A DNA stretch of 64,000 nt. It comes from Arthrobacter sp. C9C5 (lineage in GTDB: Bacteria > Actinomycetota > Actinomycetes > Actinomycetales > Micrococcaceae). Below, piece after piece: positions 27,481 through 36,783 of the stretch. Made by a program: the position numbers and the translations under genes. The stretch's first letter is position 1. Each line of letters begins with the position of its first letter. The DNA lies in NCBI RefSeq assembly GCF_013359735.1, contig NZ_JABFMX010000004.1:1-64000 (forward strand), given 5' to 3'. The notes under the pieces were generated by a model. It saw only the letters and a list, made by a program, of their open reading frames with translations, was not told the DNA's origin and searched no databases.

Positions 27481-28178
27481 CCGAAGCACCCACCCCTGCC
27501 ACAGCCGGCGCGGCCGGGTCCGACGCCGGCGACTCCCGGGTTCCGGACGTTTCCGGACTGCCCGGCGGCGCCCGTGCCGCGCTGGAGGCCGTGCTCATGG
27601 TGGTCGACGAACCGGCCACGGCCACGGAGCTGGCCACCGGCCTGAACCTGACGGTCGACGTCGTCGAGGGCCTGCTCGGGGAACTGCAACGGGAGTATAA
27701 CGGCTATACTGGTAATGCCCCGGATGCGGACGACGCCAGCACTGCGACCAATCGTGCTGGTTTCGGTGCCGCCCCCCGGGGTTTTGAATTGCGGAATATC
27801 GCCGGAGGCTGGCGGATCTATTCCCGCGCTGAGTTCGCCGACGTCGTAGGCGGATTCGTGCTGGAAGGGCAGAGCGCCAGGCTGACGCAGGCGGCGCTCG
27901 AAACGCTCGCCGTCATCGCCTACCGCCAGCCCGTTTCCAGGGCGCGGGTGTCTGCAATTCGAGGGGTCAATGTTGACTCCGTCGTGCGGACGCTGACCCA
28001 GCGTGGACTGATCGAGGATTCGGGAAACGATCCTGAGTCCGGGGCCATCCTGTACCGCACGACGTCGTATTTCCTCGAACGTATGGGAATCGGCTCGGTG
28101 GCTGAGTTGCCTCAGCTTTCGCCCCATCTTCCAGGGCTTGAAGGCATAGCAGAGTTTTACGACGCAGGAAGAATGTAG
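27477..28178 (+). CDS. scpB: segregation and condensation protein B
   Basis: 233 aa. Two winged-helix domains: residues ~20-115 (ALEAVLMVVDEPATATELAT) and ~125-200 (LTQAALETLAVIAYRQPVSR, AIRGVNVDSVVRTLTQRGLI). A hydrophilic insertion (APDADDASTATNRAGFGAAP) lies in the first domain, where many actinobacterial ScpB proteins vary. It starts in the scpA stop (GTGA overlap). Confidence 0.94.
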   Translation: MTEAPTPATAGAAGSDAGDSRVPDVSGLPGGARAALEAVLMVVDEPATATELATGLNLTVDVVEGLLGELQREYNGYTGNAPDADDASTATNRAGFGAAPRGFELRNIAGGWRIYSRAEFADVVGGFVLEGQSARLTQAALETLAVIAYRQPVSRARVSAIRGVNVDSVVRTLTQRGLIEDSGNDPESGAILYRTTSYFLERMGIGSVAELPQLSPHLPGLEGIAEFYDAGRM

Positions 28179-28288
28179 GCAGGAATGCTGCCTGCGTAAC
28201 GAGTATCCACCAGGGCAGAACCATTTGCCCGGCCGGTGGGGGACTGCCGTGAGGCAGCCGCCGCGGGCCAACAAACGAAGGACGGGTC

Positions 28289-29491
28289 ATGACACAGGCG
28301 GGACGCCAGGGTTCACCACGTAACGGTTCGGGACGCACCAGCGCCGGACATCAATCAGCACGCACCCAGGGTGCGGGCGGCGCCGGCCGCGGCCAGCGCG
28401 ACTTCTCCAAGGGCGGCGGCGACCGCCCGTTCAAGCGCCCCAAGCCGCGCGAAGAGGCTTTCGTCGATCCGGACCTGAACCCCGGCGGCGCAGCCCCGGA
28501 GTCAGGCGACCGCAACGGCGCCAGGTCCGACGCGCGCAAGCCTGCGGCCCGCAAGCCGGCCGCCCGCAAGCCCGGTGCCGGCAAGGTCCCCGGCACGCCG
28601 GGTGCGCTCAAGCCCAAGCCGCGCATCGGCGCCGGAGCCGCCAAGGCCACCGGTTCCCGTGCATTCGGAGGCGAACGATTCGGCCAGAACCTCGGCCCCG
28701 TCCGGAAACCGGCCCGCAAGCGCGGTCCGCGCGCCGAGGTGCCGCAGTCTGAGCTGCACGACGCCGACGGCATCCGGCTGCAGAAGGTCATGGCCTCCGC
28801 CGGCGTCGCCTCGCGGCGCGTCTGCGAGGAAATGATCGCCGAAGGCCGCGTCGAGGTCGACGGCAAGGTCGTTACGGAGCTTGGCGTGCGCGTCGACCCG
28901 AAGACCTCCGTGATCCACGTGGACGGCCTGCGCATCCAGCTGGACGAAAACATGGTCTACATGGTGTTCAACAAGCCCAAGGGTGTTGTCTCCACGATGG
29001 AGGACCCGGACGGCCGCCCGTGCGTCAGCGACTTCGTCCGCAACCACCACGGAGAACGCCTCTTCCACGTCGGCCGGCTCGACGTCGCCACCGAGGGTCT
29101 GCTGCTGCTGACCAACGACGGCGAACTCGCCAACCGCCTGACGCACCCGTCCTACGAGGTGCCCAAGACGTACCTCGTCCAGGTCCGCGGGCCGTTCCCG
29201 CAGGGCGTCGGCGCGCAGCTCAAGGCCGGCATCGAACTCGAGGACGGCATTGCCTCGGTCGACTCCTTCAAGCTCGTCGACTCGACCCCGGGCCACGTGC
29301 TGATCGAGGTCGTGCTGCACTCGGGCAAGAACCGCATTGTGCGGCGCCTCTTCGACGCCGTCGGTTTCCCGGTACTGCGCCTGGTCCGCGTCAAGGTCGG
29401 TCCCATCGGCCTGGGCGACCAGCGCCAGGGCAGCATCCGCAACCTCGGCAAGCAGGAAGTCGGCCACCTGCTGGCATCCGTGGGGCTGTAA
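28289..29491 (+). CDS. pseudouridine synthase, RluB/RsuA family
   Basis: 400 aa. The first ~155 residues are a basic, Ala/Pro/Gly-rich disordered extension containing KPAARKPAARKPG repeats. Then comes an S4 RNA-binding domain (RLQKVMASAGVASRRVCEEM) and the synthase core with the catalytic aspartate in GRLDVATEGLLLLTNDGELA and the KNRIVRRLFDAVGFPVLRL motif. It would modify 23S rRNA near the peptidyl-transferase centre (RluB-type, U2605 in E. coli). Position after scpB matches Rv1711. Confidence 0.92.
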   Translation: MTQAGRQGSPRNGSGRTSAGHQSARTQGAGGAGRGQRDFSKGGGDRPFKRPKPREEAFVDPDLNPGGAAPESGDRNGARSDARKPAARKPAARKPGAGKVPGTPGALKPKPRIGAGAAKATGSRAFGGERFGQNLGPVRKPARKRGPRAEVPQSELHDADGIRLQKVMASAGVASRRVCEEMIAEGRVEVDGKVVTELGVRVDPKTSVIHVDGLRIQLDENMVYMVFNKPKGVVSTMEDPDGRPCVSDFVRNHHGERLFHVGRLDVATEGLLLLTNDGELANRLTHPSYEVPKTYLVQVRGPFPQGVGAQLKAGIELEDGIASVDSFKLVDSTPGHVLIEVVLHSGKNRIVRRLFDAVGFPVLRLVRVKVGPIGLGDQRQGSIRNLGKQEVGHLLASVGL

Positions 29492-29494
29492 GGC

Positions 29495-30604
29495 ATGTCC
29501 GCTTTTCGCACCCACGGCCGCGGCCACCTGAACGGGCCGGTCGTGGTCGTGGGCACCGGACTGCTGGGCACCAGCATCGGGCTGGGGCTCCGGGGACGCG
29601 GCGTCGCCGTGTTCCTCTCCGACCCGTCGCCGACCAACCAGGCCGTCGCCGTCGATATCGGCGCCGGCCTGCCCTTGGCGCGCCTTGACGGCGAAACGCC
29701 GGAACTCGTCGTGGTCGCCGCGCCGCCGGACGTGACCGCCGACGTCGTCGCCCGCGCCCTCGCGGACTACCCGCAGGCCACCGTGGTGGACATTGCCAGC
29801 GTCAAGGCCGGCATCCAGGCGGATCTGCGCGAGCGCGGCGCCGACTTGGGCCGCTACGTCGGCACCCACCCGATGGCGGGCCGCGAGAAGTCCGGCCCGG
29901 TTGCCGCGCGCGGGGAACTGTTCACCTCGATGCCGTGGGTACTCTGCCCCACGCCGGAAACCCGGCCCGAGGCCCTGCAGGCGGCGCGTGCGCTGGCCGG
30001 GGACCTGGGCGCCGTCGTCTCCGAGTTCGGTGCCGAGGAACACGACGAGGCCGTGGCGCTGGTCTCGCACCTGCCCCAGGTCATGTCCTCCCTCGTGGCC
30101 AGCCGGCTGCAGGGAACCCCGCTGCACGCGCTCTCGCTGGCCGGCAACGGGCTGCGTGACGTGACCAGGATCGCCGCGAGCGACCCCACGCTCTGGGTGC
30201 AGATCCTCGGCGCCAACGCGGGCAAAGTCGTGGAGATTCTCCACGGCGTCCGCGAGGACCTGAACCGGCTGATCGGAACCCTCGAGGATCCGACCGCGCC
30301 CGGCGCCCGGCTCGACCTTGCCCAGCTGATCAGCGAAGGCAACGCCGGCCAGGCCCGGATCCCGGGAAAGCACGGCGGACCGCCGCAGGCCTACTCCTGG
30401 CTGACCGTCCTGGTGGACGATACGCCCGGCCAGATCGCCAGGCTCCTGACCGAGATCGGCGAGATCGGCGTCAACCTCGAGGACCTCCGCCTGGACCACT
30501 CCTCAGGACAGAATGTCGGCATGGTGGAACTCTCCGTGCTGCCCAACAAGCACGAGCTGCTCATCGAAGCCCTCAACGACCGTGGATGGCGGGTACTCCA
30601 GTAA
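29495..30604 (+). CDS. tyrA: prephenate dehydrogenase
   Basis: 369 aa. Rossmann start GPVVVVGTGLLGTSIGLGLR, catalytic segment THPMAGREKSGPVAA (His), HDEAVALVSHLPQVMSS, and a C-terminal ACT domain (SWLTVLVDDTPGQIARLLTE). It oxidises prephenate to 4-hydroxyphenylpyruvate for tyrosine synthesis, with the ACT domain giving feedback control. Its TAA overlaps the cmk ATG (TAATG). Insertion of tyrA between rluB and cmk is a known order in actinobacteria. Confidence 0.94.
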   Translation: MSAFRTHGRGHLNGPVVVVGTGLLGTSIGLGLRGRGVAVFLSDPSPTNQAVAVDIGAGLPLARLDGETPELVVVAAPPDVTADVVARALADYPQATVVDIASVKAGIQADLRERGADLGRYVGTHPMAGREKSGPVAARGELFTSMPWVLCPTPETRPEALQAARALAGDLGAVVSEFGAEEHDEAVALVSHLPQVMSSLVASRLQGTPLHALSLAGNGLRDVTRIAASDPTLWVQILGANAGKVVEILHGVREDLNRLIGTLEDPTAPGARLDLAQLISEGNAGQARIPGKHGGPPQAYSWLTVLVDDTPGQIARLLTEIGEIGVNLEDLRLDHSSGQNVGMVELSVLPNKHELLIEALNDRGWRVLQ

Positions 30605-31347
30605 TGACCCAGGAACTCATTGAAACGGTGGACGTCGTCCGCCCCGGCAAGAGCCTCGTCGTCGCAATCGACGGCCCCTCCGGCTCCGGCAAATCCAGCG
30701 TCAGCAAAGAGGTGGCACGCCGGCTCAGGCTGGCCTACCTCGACACCGGCGCCATGTACCGGGCCCTGACCTGGTTCTGCCTCGACAGCGGCCTTGACCT
30801 CGCCGACGGCGAAGCCATCGAAGCCGCCGCCGAGGGCCTCCAGCTGGAGATCAGCACCAGCCCGCAGGAAGAGTACGTCCGGGTCGCGGGTGCGGACATC
30901 ACCGAGGCCATCCGTGAACCGGCCATCTCCGCGGCGGTCAGCGCCGTCGCCACCACCCTCGGGGCACGGACCGAACTGATCCGCCGGCAGCGCGAGCTGA
31001 TCGAAAAGCACCACCGCCGCATGGTGGTGGAGGGCCGGGACATCACCACCGTCGTCGCGCCCCACGCCGAGGTGCGCATGCTGCTCACCGCCAGCGAGGA
31101 GGCCCGGCTTCGCCGCCGCGGCATCCAGCTCGGCGGCAGCCAGAACGCAGAACAGCTCGCGGCTCAGGTCACGGCGCGCGACGCCAAGGACTCCACCGTG
31201 GTGAACTTCACCCAGGCCGCCGACGGCGTGGTCACCCTGGATTCCTCGGACCTGGACTTCGCCCAGACCGTCGACGCGGCCCTCGGGATCGTGCACCGGG
31301 TCATCAGCCACACGGCCATCAACCACACGGCCATCAACCGTGACTGA
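30604..31347 (+). CDS. cmk: cytidylate kinase
   Basis: 247 aa from ATG 30604, which overlaps the tyrA stop; an in-frame ATG at 30586 lies inside tyrA. P-loop IDGPSGSGKSSVSKEVARRL, then YLDTGAMYRALT and MVVEGRDITTVVAPHAEVRM, the CMP-binding and LID motifs. It phosphorylates CMP and dCMP. The C-terminus has a small tandem repeat ([13 protein letters not shown]) coded by a near-duplicate of about 15 bp. Confidence 0.95.
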   Translation: MTQELIETVDVVRPGKSLVVAIDGPSGSGKSSVSKEVARRLRLAYLDTGAMYRALTWFCLDSGLDLADGEAIEAAAEGLQLEISTSPQEEYVRVAGADITEAIREPAISAAVSAVATTLGARTELIRRQRELIEKHHRRMVVEGRDITTVVAPHAEVRMLLTASEEARLRRRGIQLGGSQNAEQLAAQVTARDAKDSTVVNFTQAADGVVTLDSSDLDFAQTVDAALGIVHRVISHTAINHTAINRD

Positions 31348-32095
31348 GGGCTCAGCCGGGGCGCAGCCTCCCGGCCGCTGGTTCAAGCACGGGACCATGG
31401 CCTGGAGCCGGCCGGTCGGCTGGCTGCTGGACCATCTGGTGTACCGGACCACCGTCCAGGGCCGCGCCAACGTCCCGGCGGCCGGTCCGGTGATCTTCGC
31501 CGGAAACCACATCAGTTTCCTGGACGGCCCGGTGATGTTCGGTGCAGCGCCCCGGCCGATGCACATCTTCGTCAAGAAGGAGATGTTCAAGGGCTTCCTG
31601 GGCCTGGTCCTGAAGGCCTCCGGCCAGCTGACGGTGGACCGCTCGGGTGACCGGGCGGCGCTGGAGCGGGCCAAGAGCGTCCTCGACGCCGGACGGTGCG
31701 TAGGGATCCTGCCCGAAGGCACGCGGGGGAACGGGGAGGCCGCCGCCATCAACAACGGGGTGGCGTGGCTCGCGCTGAACTCGGGGGCCACCGTGATCCC
31801 GGTAGCCATCCTCGGGACCAGGATTAGCGGCGAGCACCTCAACGCGGTTCCCCGGCCCGGCCGGCGGCTGCACGTCAGCTTCGGCGGGGCCCTCACCGTC
31901 AGCCGCAGGCCCGGGGAGACCGGGCGTGCTTCAATGGACAGGGTGGGAACCGAGATCCGCGCCGCACTGGCACGGCACGTCCAGGACACAATTCAGAACA
32001 CCGGGCAGCGCCTGCCCGACGCGGATTCACCGCAAGAACCACAGACAGCAGTAGCCGCGACGCCGGCAGATCACCACCTAAGGAAAGTGCAATGA
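31340..32095 (+). CDS. 1-acyl-sn-glycerol-3-phosphate acyltransferase (PlsC family)
   Basis: 251 aa from GTG 31340, overlapping cmk by 8 bp. PlsC motifs: [16 protein letters not shown] (HX4D), [33 protein letters not shown] and VIPVAILGT. It adds the second acyl chain in phosphatidic acid synthesis or a related acyl transfer. The C-terminal ~40 residues are hydrophilic. It overlaps der by 4 bp. A second PlsC gene lies at 48370. Confidence 0.9.
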   Translation: MTEGSAGAQPPGRWFKHGTMAWSRPVGWLLDHLVYRTTVQGRANVPAAGPVIFAGNHISFLDGPVMFGAAPRPMHIFVKKEMFKGFLGLVLKASGQLTVDRSGDRAALERAKSVLDAGRCVGILPEGTRGNGEAAAINNGVAWLALNSGATVIPVAILGTRISGEHLNAVPRPGRRLHVSFGGALTVSRRPGETGRASMDRVGTEIRAALARHVQDTIQNTGQRLPDADSPQEPQTAVAATPADHHLRKVQ

Positions 32096-33642
32096 GCGAT
32101 ACGACTCAAACCCCCGGCCATGTTGGCGCCGGCGAAGACGAATACACGCCCACCGGCACGGACCAGGTGGCGGAGAATCTTGCCGCCCTGGACGACGAGG
32201 AAGCCGAGCTTCGCGCTGCCTCGCTCCGCGCCGGCCTGGACGACTACGAGCTGGACGAGGAAGACGCCGCCCTGCTGAGCGGGCGCTACGAGGACGAGGA
32301 CTTCGACGGCCCGGTCAAGCTTGACCCGGTCCTGGCCATCATCGGCCGGCCGAATGTCGGCAAGTCCACCCTGGTCAACCGCATCCTGGGCCGCCGCGAA
32401 GCCGTGGTCGAGGACACCCCCGGCGTCACCCGTGACCGCGTCATGTACTCGGCGCACTGGAACGGCCGGAACTTCACCGTGGTCGACACCGGCGGCTGGG
32501 AACACGACGCCCGGGGCATCCACGCCCGCGTCGCCGAGCAGGCCGAGATGGCCGTGGAGCTCGCCGACGCCGTGCTGTTCGTGGTGGACTCCGCCGTCGG
32601 CGCGACCGCCACGGACGAAGGCGTCATGAAGATGCTGCGCAAGTCCAAGAAGCCGGTCATCATGGTGGCCAACAAGGTGGACGACTTCGCCCAGGAAGCC
32701 GACTCGGCCGCGCTCTGGGGCCTCGGCTTCGGCGAGCCGTACCCGGTCTCCGCCCTGCACGGCCGCGGCGTCGCCGACCTGCTCGACCATGTCATGGACA
32801 CGCTCCCGGAGTTCTCCACGATCGAAGGCCTTGAGCGCAGCGGCGGCCCCCGCCGGATCGCCCTGATCGGCCGGCCGAACGTCGGTAAGTCCTCGCTGCT
32901 GAACAAGCTCGCGGGCTCCGAACGCGTCGTCGTCGACAACACCGCCGGCACCACCCGCGACCCGGTCGATGAGTTCATCGAACTCGGCGGGCGCACCTGG
33001 CGCTTCGTGGACACGGCCGGCATCCGCCGCCGCCAGCACATGGCCCAGGGCGCGGACTTCTACGCCTCGCTGCGCACCCAGAGCGCGCTCGAAAAGGCCG
33101 AGGTCGCCGTCGTGCTCCTCGCCGTGGACGAGGTGCTCAGCGAGCAGGACGTACGCATCCTGCAGCTCGCGATCGAGTCCGGCCGCGCCCTGGTGCTCGC
33201 GTTCAACAAGTGGGACCTGCTCGACGACGAACGCCGCACCTACCTGGAACGCGAAATCGAACAGGACCTCGCCCACGTGGCGTGGGCCCCGCGCGTCAAC
33301 ATCTCGGCCAAGACTGGGTGGCACAAGGACCGGCTGGTTCCTGCCCTGGACACCGCGCTGGAGAGCTGGGACAAGCGCATCCCCACCGGACGCCTCAACG
33401 CCTTCCTCGGCGAACTGGTGGCGGCCCACCCGCACCCGGTCCGCGGCGGCAAGCAGCCCCGCATCCTCTTCGGCACCCAGGCCTCGAGCCGGCCGCCGAA
33501 GTTCGTGCTCTTCACTACCGGCTTCCTGGACCCCGGCTACCGCCGCTTCATCACCCGCCGGCTCCGCGAAACCTTCGGCTTCGAGGGCACGCCGATCGAG
33601 GTCAACATGCGGGTCCGGGAAAAGCGCGGCAAGAAGCGTTAA
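32092..33642 (+). CDS. der: ribosome biogenesis GTPase Der (EngA)
   Basis: 516 aa. Two tandem GTPase domains: [20 protein letters not shown] near residue 82 and [20 protein letters not shown] near residue 258, each with DTGG/DTAG and NKxD motifs (ANKVDDF, FNKWDLL), then a KH-like C-terminal domain. The first ~75 residues are an acidic extension usual in actinobacteria. It acts in 50S subunit maturation. Overlaps plsC by ATGA. Confidence 0.96.
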   Translation: MSDTTQTPGHVGAGEDEYTPTGTDQVAENLAALDDEEAELRAASLRAGLDDYELDEEDAALLSGRYEDEDFDGPVKLDPVLAIIGRPNVGKSTLVNRILGRREAVVEDTPGVTRDRVMYSAHWNGRNFTVVDTGGWEHDARGIHARVAEQAEMAVELADAVLFVVDSAVGATATDEGVMKMLRKSKKPVIMVANKVDDFAQEADSAALWGLGFGEPYPVSALHGRGVADLLDHVMDTLPEFSTIEGLERSGGPRRIALIGRPNVGKSSLLNKLAGSERVVVDNTAGTTRDPVDEFIELGGRTWRFVDTAGIRRRQHMAQGADFYASLRTQSALEKAEVAVVLLAVDEVLSEQDVRILQLAIESGRALVLAFNKWDLLDDERRTYLEREIEQDLAHVAWAPRVNISAKTGWHKDRLVPALDTALESWDKRIPTGRLNAFLGELVAAHPHPVRGGKQPRILFGTQASSRPPKFVLFTTGFLDPGYRRFITRRLRETFGFEGTPIEVNMRVREKRGKKR

Positions 33643-33672
33643 TTCCGAACGCGCCCGCCGAGGGAAAAAGTT

Positions 33673-33699
33673 CCCGTGACATGCTGAAAGTGTCACGGG
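33673..33699. terminator. hairpin after der
   Basis: CCCGTGACA (33673-33681) and TGTCACGGG (33691-33699) pair perfectly over a 9-nt loop. There is no T-run, so it may be a weak actinobacterial terminator of the der operon or a protein-binding site upstream of the tRNA. Confidence 0.5.
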
Positions 33700-33808
33700 C
33701 ACCCTCCGGAATCGTGTAAGCTTTTGGAGGTGGTTCGGCCGGACTGCTCGGATGAAATCCTTTGGATAACAACAGGAGATCATCAAGAGCGGAGAACGGC
33801 GGAACCAG

Positions 33809-33885
<77 letters not shown>

Positions 33886-33894
33886 ACAGAAAGT

Positions 33895-33930
33895 ACCCCG
33901 CCATTCCGGCAACGGAATGGCGGGGTTTTC
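33895..33930 (+). terminator. rho-independent terminator after tRNA-Pro
   Basis: ACCCCGCCATTCCG and CGGAATGGCGGGGT pair perfectly over GCAA and are followed by TTTC. Confidence 0.92.
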
Positions 33931-33995
33931 TGTTTCCCGGACCCGTCGGCTGCAAAAAGCGCCACCTTCAAAGAGCGCCTACTGCAAAAAAACGC

Positions 33996-34865
33996 CTACT
34001 TCAAGAAACGCGACGTCCGGCGGTCCGCCAGGATCTTGCCCTTCGTCTGGCAGTGCGGGCAGTATTGCAGCGCAGTGTCGGCAAAGGAAACCTCGCGCAC
34101 GGTGTCGCCGCAGACCGGGCATGCTTCGCCGGCCCGGCCGTGCACCCGCATGTGGCTCCGCTTCGCATCCTTGAGCTCGGCCGGCGGCTTCCCGCCGGCC
34201 TCGGCCAATGCCGTCCCCAGGATTTCATGGATGGCGTCGTACAGGCGCTCTACCGCCGCCCGGTCCAGGGCGCCGGCGATAGCGAACGGGGAGATCCTGG
34301 CCGCGTGCAGAATCTCGTCGCTGTAGGCGTTCCCGATGCCGGCGATGACGCCCTGGCTGCGCAGCACCCCCTTGATTTGCTGCTTGCTGGCCGCGAGGAT
34401 CCCGGCCAGTGCGTCGACGTCGAACCCTGGGCTGAACGGGTCCGGTCCGAGCGCCGCGATTCCCGGCACCTCGGACGGGCTCCGGACCAGGTACACCGCC
34501 AGGCTCTTCTTCGTGCCGGCCTCGGTCAGGTCCAGGTCAAGCGGTCCGCCCCCGCTGGAAAACGACAGCCGCGCCGCGATATGCCCGCTGCCCATTTTCA
34601 GCACCGCGCCGGTGGGGGCAGCGGTGAACCGCACCCAACCGGCCCGGGCGAGGTGAAAGATGAGATGCAGCCCGTCGGCCTCCAGGTCCACGAACTTGCC
34701 GTGCCGGCGCACCCCCGTCACGGTCCTGCCTTCCAACGCCGAGATGGGAGGGTCCGCCGTCTTCAGCACCGCGAACGAGACGATCTGGATTTTTGTGAGG
34801 ACCGCACCGCGCAGGCGCGTGTCCAGGAAATCCGCGAGGGCCGCCACTTCCGGTAGCTCAGGCAT
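33996..34865 (-). CDS. Fpg/Nei family DNA glycosylase
   Basis: 289 aa from ATG 34865, chosen because processing to Pro-2/Glu-3 (MPELPEVAALADFL) creates the catalytic N-terminus; an upstream in-frame ATG at 34913 would bury it. The helix-two-turn-helix contains GVIAGIGNAYSDEILHAARI, and the C-terminal zinc finger is CPVCGD with CPHCQT. It removes oxidised bases and cleaves the abasic site. The Fpg versus Nei distinction cannot be made safely; actinobacteria have several paralogues. It is convergent with tRNA-Pro. Confidence 0.9.
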   Translation of the reverse strand: MPELPEVAALADFLDTRLRGAVLTKIQIVSFAVLKTADPPISALEGRTVTGVRRHGKFVDLEADGLHLIFHLARAGWVRFTAAPTGAVLKMGSGHIAARLSFSSGGGPLDLDLTEAGTKKSLAVYLVRSPSEVPGIAALGPDPFSPGFDVDALAGILAASKQQIKGVLRSQGVIAGIGNAYSDEILHAARISPFAIAGALDRAAVERLYDAIHEILGTALAEAGGKPPAELKDAKRSHMRVHGRAGEACPVCGDTVREVSFADTALQYCPHCQTKGKILADRRTSRFLK

Positions 34866-34947
34866 GGGCAAATCCGACCGGAACGGGTGCAGGTGCTGCC
34901 ATGGCCCCATCATGCCAGAGTCCTCCCGGGGTCCGGCCGGATGTGCC

Positions 34948-34953
34948 TATACT
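34948..34953 (+). promoter_or_regulatory. gcvH -10 element TATACT
   Basis: A consensus-like TATACT lies 65 bp before the gcvH ATG. No good -35 is seen at 16-18 bp. The leader is too short for a glycine riboswitch. Confidence 0.45.
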
Positions 34954-35018
34954 TTCAGCGGCGGCCCGTTCGATCGGCCGCCGTCGACCTTGGTGATTGA
35001 CCCGACGAAAGGCCCGCC

Positions 35019-35405
35019 ATGAGCATCATTCCCGAAGAGCTGTCCTACACCGCGGAACACGAATGGGTCTCCGCCCCGAATGCCGACGGAGTCGTGCGTG
35101 TGGGGATCACGGATTTTGCCCAGGACGCTCTCGGGGACGTCGTCTACGCCCAGATGCCGGAGGTCGGCACCGACATCAAAGCCAACGACGTCGTCGGTGA
35201 GGTCGAATCCACCAAGAGTGTCAGCGACATCTACGCCCCGGTCAGCGGCGAAGTCGTGGCCCGCAACGAGGCCCTGGACACCGATTCCGCCCTGATCAAT
35301 TCGGATCCCTACGGCGAGGGCTGGCTGATTGAAATCAAGCTCGCAGAGGCCGACGCCGTGGAGTCGTTGCTCAGTGCATCGGAGTACGAACAACAGGTAG
35401 GCTAA
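35019..35405 (+). CDS. gcvH: glycine cleavage system H protein
   Basis: 128 aa, full family length. Lipoyl attachment motif GEVESTKSVSDIYAP with the lysine near residue 64, and the C-terminal YGEGWLIEIKL. It carries the aminomethyl group between the P and T proteins. gcvP and gcvT are not in the window; the gene sits alone before garA, the same conserved order as Rv1826-Rv1827. Confidence 0.95.
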   Translation: MSIIPEELSYTAEHEWVSAPNADGVVRVGITDFAQDALGDVVYAQMPEVGTDIKANDVVGEVESTKSVSDIYAPVSGEVVARNEALDTDSALINSDPYGEGWLIEIKLAEADAVESLLSASEYEQQVG

Positions 35406-35426
35406 TGGGAAGGTCTCCGGGCCGTG

Positions 35427-35472
35427 TTACTGGACACAGTAGTTGTTGGAGACGGCAATTACTGGACACAGT
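35427..35472. repeat. two 14-bp direct repeats in the gcvH-garA gap
   Basis: TTACTGGACACAGT occurs at 35427-35440 and again, identically, at 35459-35472; start-to-start distance is 32 bp (three helical turns). Each copy contains the inverted repeat ACTG-gaca-CAGT. Candidate operators for garA. Confidence 0.8.
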
Positions 35473-35569
35473 GGCCGGCCGGGGGGACTGACTACCGGAT
35501 CTGCCAGGCTTTTCCGGACGGCATGCGTTGTTTGCAGGGGGGACACCTGCAACGAATGAGGAGGACTCA

Positions 35570-36043
35570 ATGGTTGGGCACGGACAGAACGACACCGGTG
35601 AATACGGCACGGGTGGAGTGAAAGCCTCGGAGACCACATCGATCCATCTCACTCCCGTGCGCGACGAGCCCACCCTCACACCGAAGGTTTCGGTCGAGGA
35701 ACGCACGGCCATCGAGTCGTTGCCCGCCGGGTCCGCCCTGCTGGTGGCACACAGCGGCCCCAACGCCGGCGCCCGCTTCCTGCTCGACTCGGACGTCACG
35801 ACGGCGGGCCGCCACCCGGACGCCGATATCTTCCTCGACGACGTCACGGTCTCGCGCCGCCACGTCGAATTCCGCCGCACGGCGCGCAGCTTCGAGGTAG
35901 TGGACACCGGGAGCCTGAACGGCACCTACGTCAACCACGACCGTGTCGACAGTGTGGAGCTGAAGTCCGGTAACGAGGTGCAGATCGGCAAGTTCCGGCT
36001 CACCTTCTACCTCAGCCCTGCCCGTACCGCAGGCAACGTCTGA
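35570..36043 (+). CDS. garA: FHA-domain regulator GarA (OdhI-like)
   Basis: 157 aa from ATG 35570, with AGGAGGA 5-11 bases upstream. The N-terminal phospho-motif ETTS (in KASETTSIHL) is the site that PknB/PknG-type kinases phosphorylate in mycobacterial GarA and corynebacterial OdhI. The FHA domain follows: AGRHPDADIFLDDVTVSRRH and DTGSLNGTYVN. Unphosphorylated GarA inhibits 2-oxoglutarate dehydrogenase and glutamate dehydrogenase and activates glutamate synthase. The order gcvH-garA-merR-DUF151-merR equals Rv1826-Rv1830. Confidence 0.94.
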   Translation: MVGHGQNDTGEYGTGGVKASETTSIHLTPVRDEPTLTPKVSVEERTAIESLPAGSALLVAHSGPNAGARFLLDSDVTTAGRHPDADIFLDDVTVSRRHVEFRRTARSFEVVDTGSLNGTYVNHDRVDSVELKSGNEVQIGKFRLTFYLSPARTAGNV

Positions 36044-36060
36044 TATCGGGGTAGTTGCCT

Positions 36061-36783
36061 GTGGCCATGGCACAAGCCGAACGGCGCGGACCCCAGGTCC
36101 TGAACATCGGGGAGGTCCTGGCTCAACTGAGCGACGACTTCCCCAATATGACTGCGTCGAAAATCCGGTTCCTTGAAGAAAAGGGACTCATCAACCCGCA
36201 GCGGACCCCCGCCGGATACCGGCAGTACTCCGAGGGCGACGTCGAGCGTCTGCGCTTTGTGCTGGCCCTGCAGCGGGACCAGTACCTTCCGCTGAAGGTG
36301 ATCAAGGACTACCTCGACGCGATTGACCGCGGCGAACGCCCGGACAACCTGCCGCCCGGCGTCACGGTCTCCCCGCGCATCGTCTCGGACCAACTCGCCG
36401 CCGAACTGAACCACCGGGTGCGCCTGCTCAGCGAAGAGCAGCTCCGCACCGAGTCCGGGGCCAGCGTGCCGCTGCTCGAGTCCCTGCTCAGCTTCGGCCT
36501 GATCGGCCACGTCAACGGCAAGTTCGACGAACACGCCCTGCAGGTTGCCCGCGCCTGCGTGCAACTGGAGGGCCACGGCCTGGAACCGCGGCACCTGCGC
36601 CCCTTCCAAGCCGCCGCCGAACGCGAATTCGGGCTGGTGGAACGGGCCGTGGCGACCCTGACCTCGCGCAAGGACGCCGCCTCGCACGCCCGCGCCGCCG
36701 AGGCCGCCCGCGAAATCAGCGAACTCTGCCTGACGCTGCACCGTGCCCTGGTCCAGGACCGCATCTCGAGGATGGACATCTGA
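36061..36783 (+). CDS. ftsR: MerR-family regulator, FtsR/Rv1828-like
   Basis: 240 aa from GTG 36061, which follows CGGGG by nine bases; ATG 36067 is also possible. MerR winged helix LNIGEVLAQLSDDFPNMTAS and IRFLEEKGLINPQRTPAGYR, then an extended C-terminal domain without metal-binding cysteines. In Corynebacterium the homologue FtsR activates ftsZ; the same role is inferred. One-base overlap with the next gene. Confidence 0.88.
   Translation: MAMAQAERRGPQVLNIGEVLAQLSDDFPNMTASKIRFLEEKGLINPQRTPAGYRQYSEGDVERLRFVLALQRDQYLPLKVIKDYLDAIDRGERPDNLPPGVTVSPRIVSDQLAAELNHRVRLLSEEQLRTESGASVPLLESLLSFGLIGHVNGKFDEHALQVARACVQLEGHGLEPRHLRPFQAAAEREFGLVERAVATLTSRKDAASHARAAEAAREISELCLTLHRALVQDRISRMDI

Noticed and set aside
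28502..30499. 665-codon minus-strand open frame across rluB and tyrA
   Set aside because: It spans two well-supported plus-strand genes, has low-complexity composition typical of GC shadows, and has no ribosome binding site or motif support.
34954..35018. glycine riboswitch before gcvH
   Set aside because: Only ~65 bp lie between the -10 and the start codon, too short, and no glycine-aptamer features are visible.
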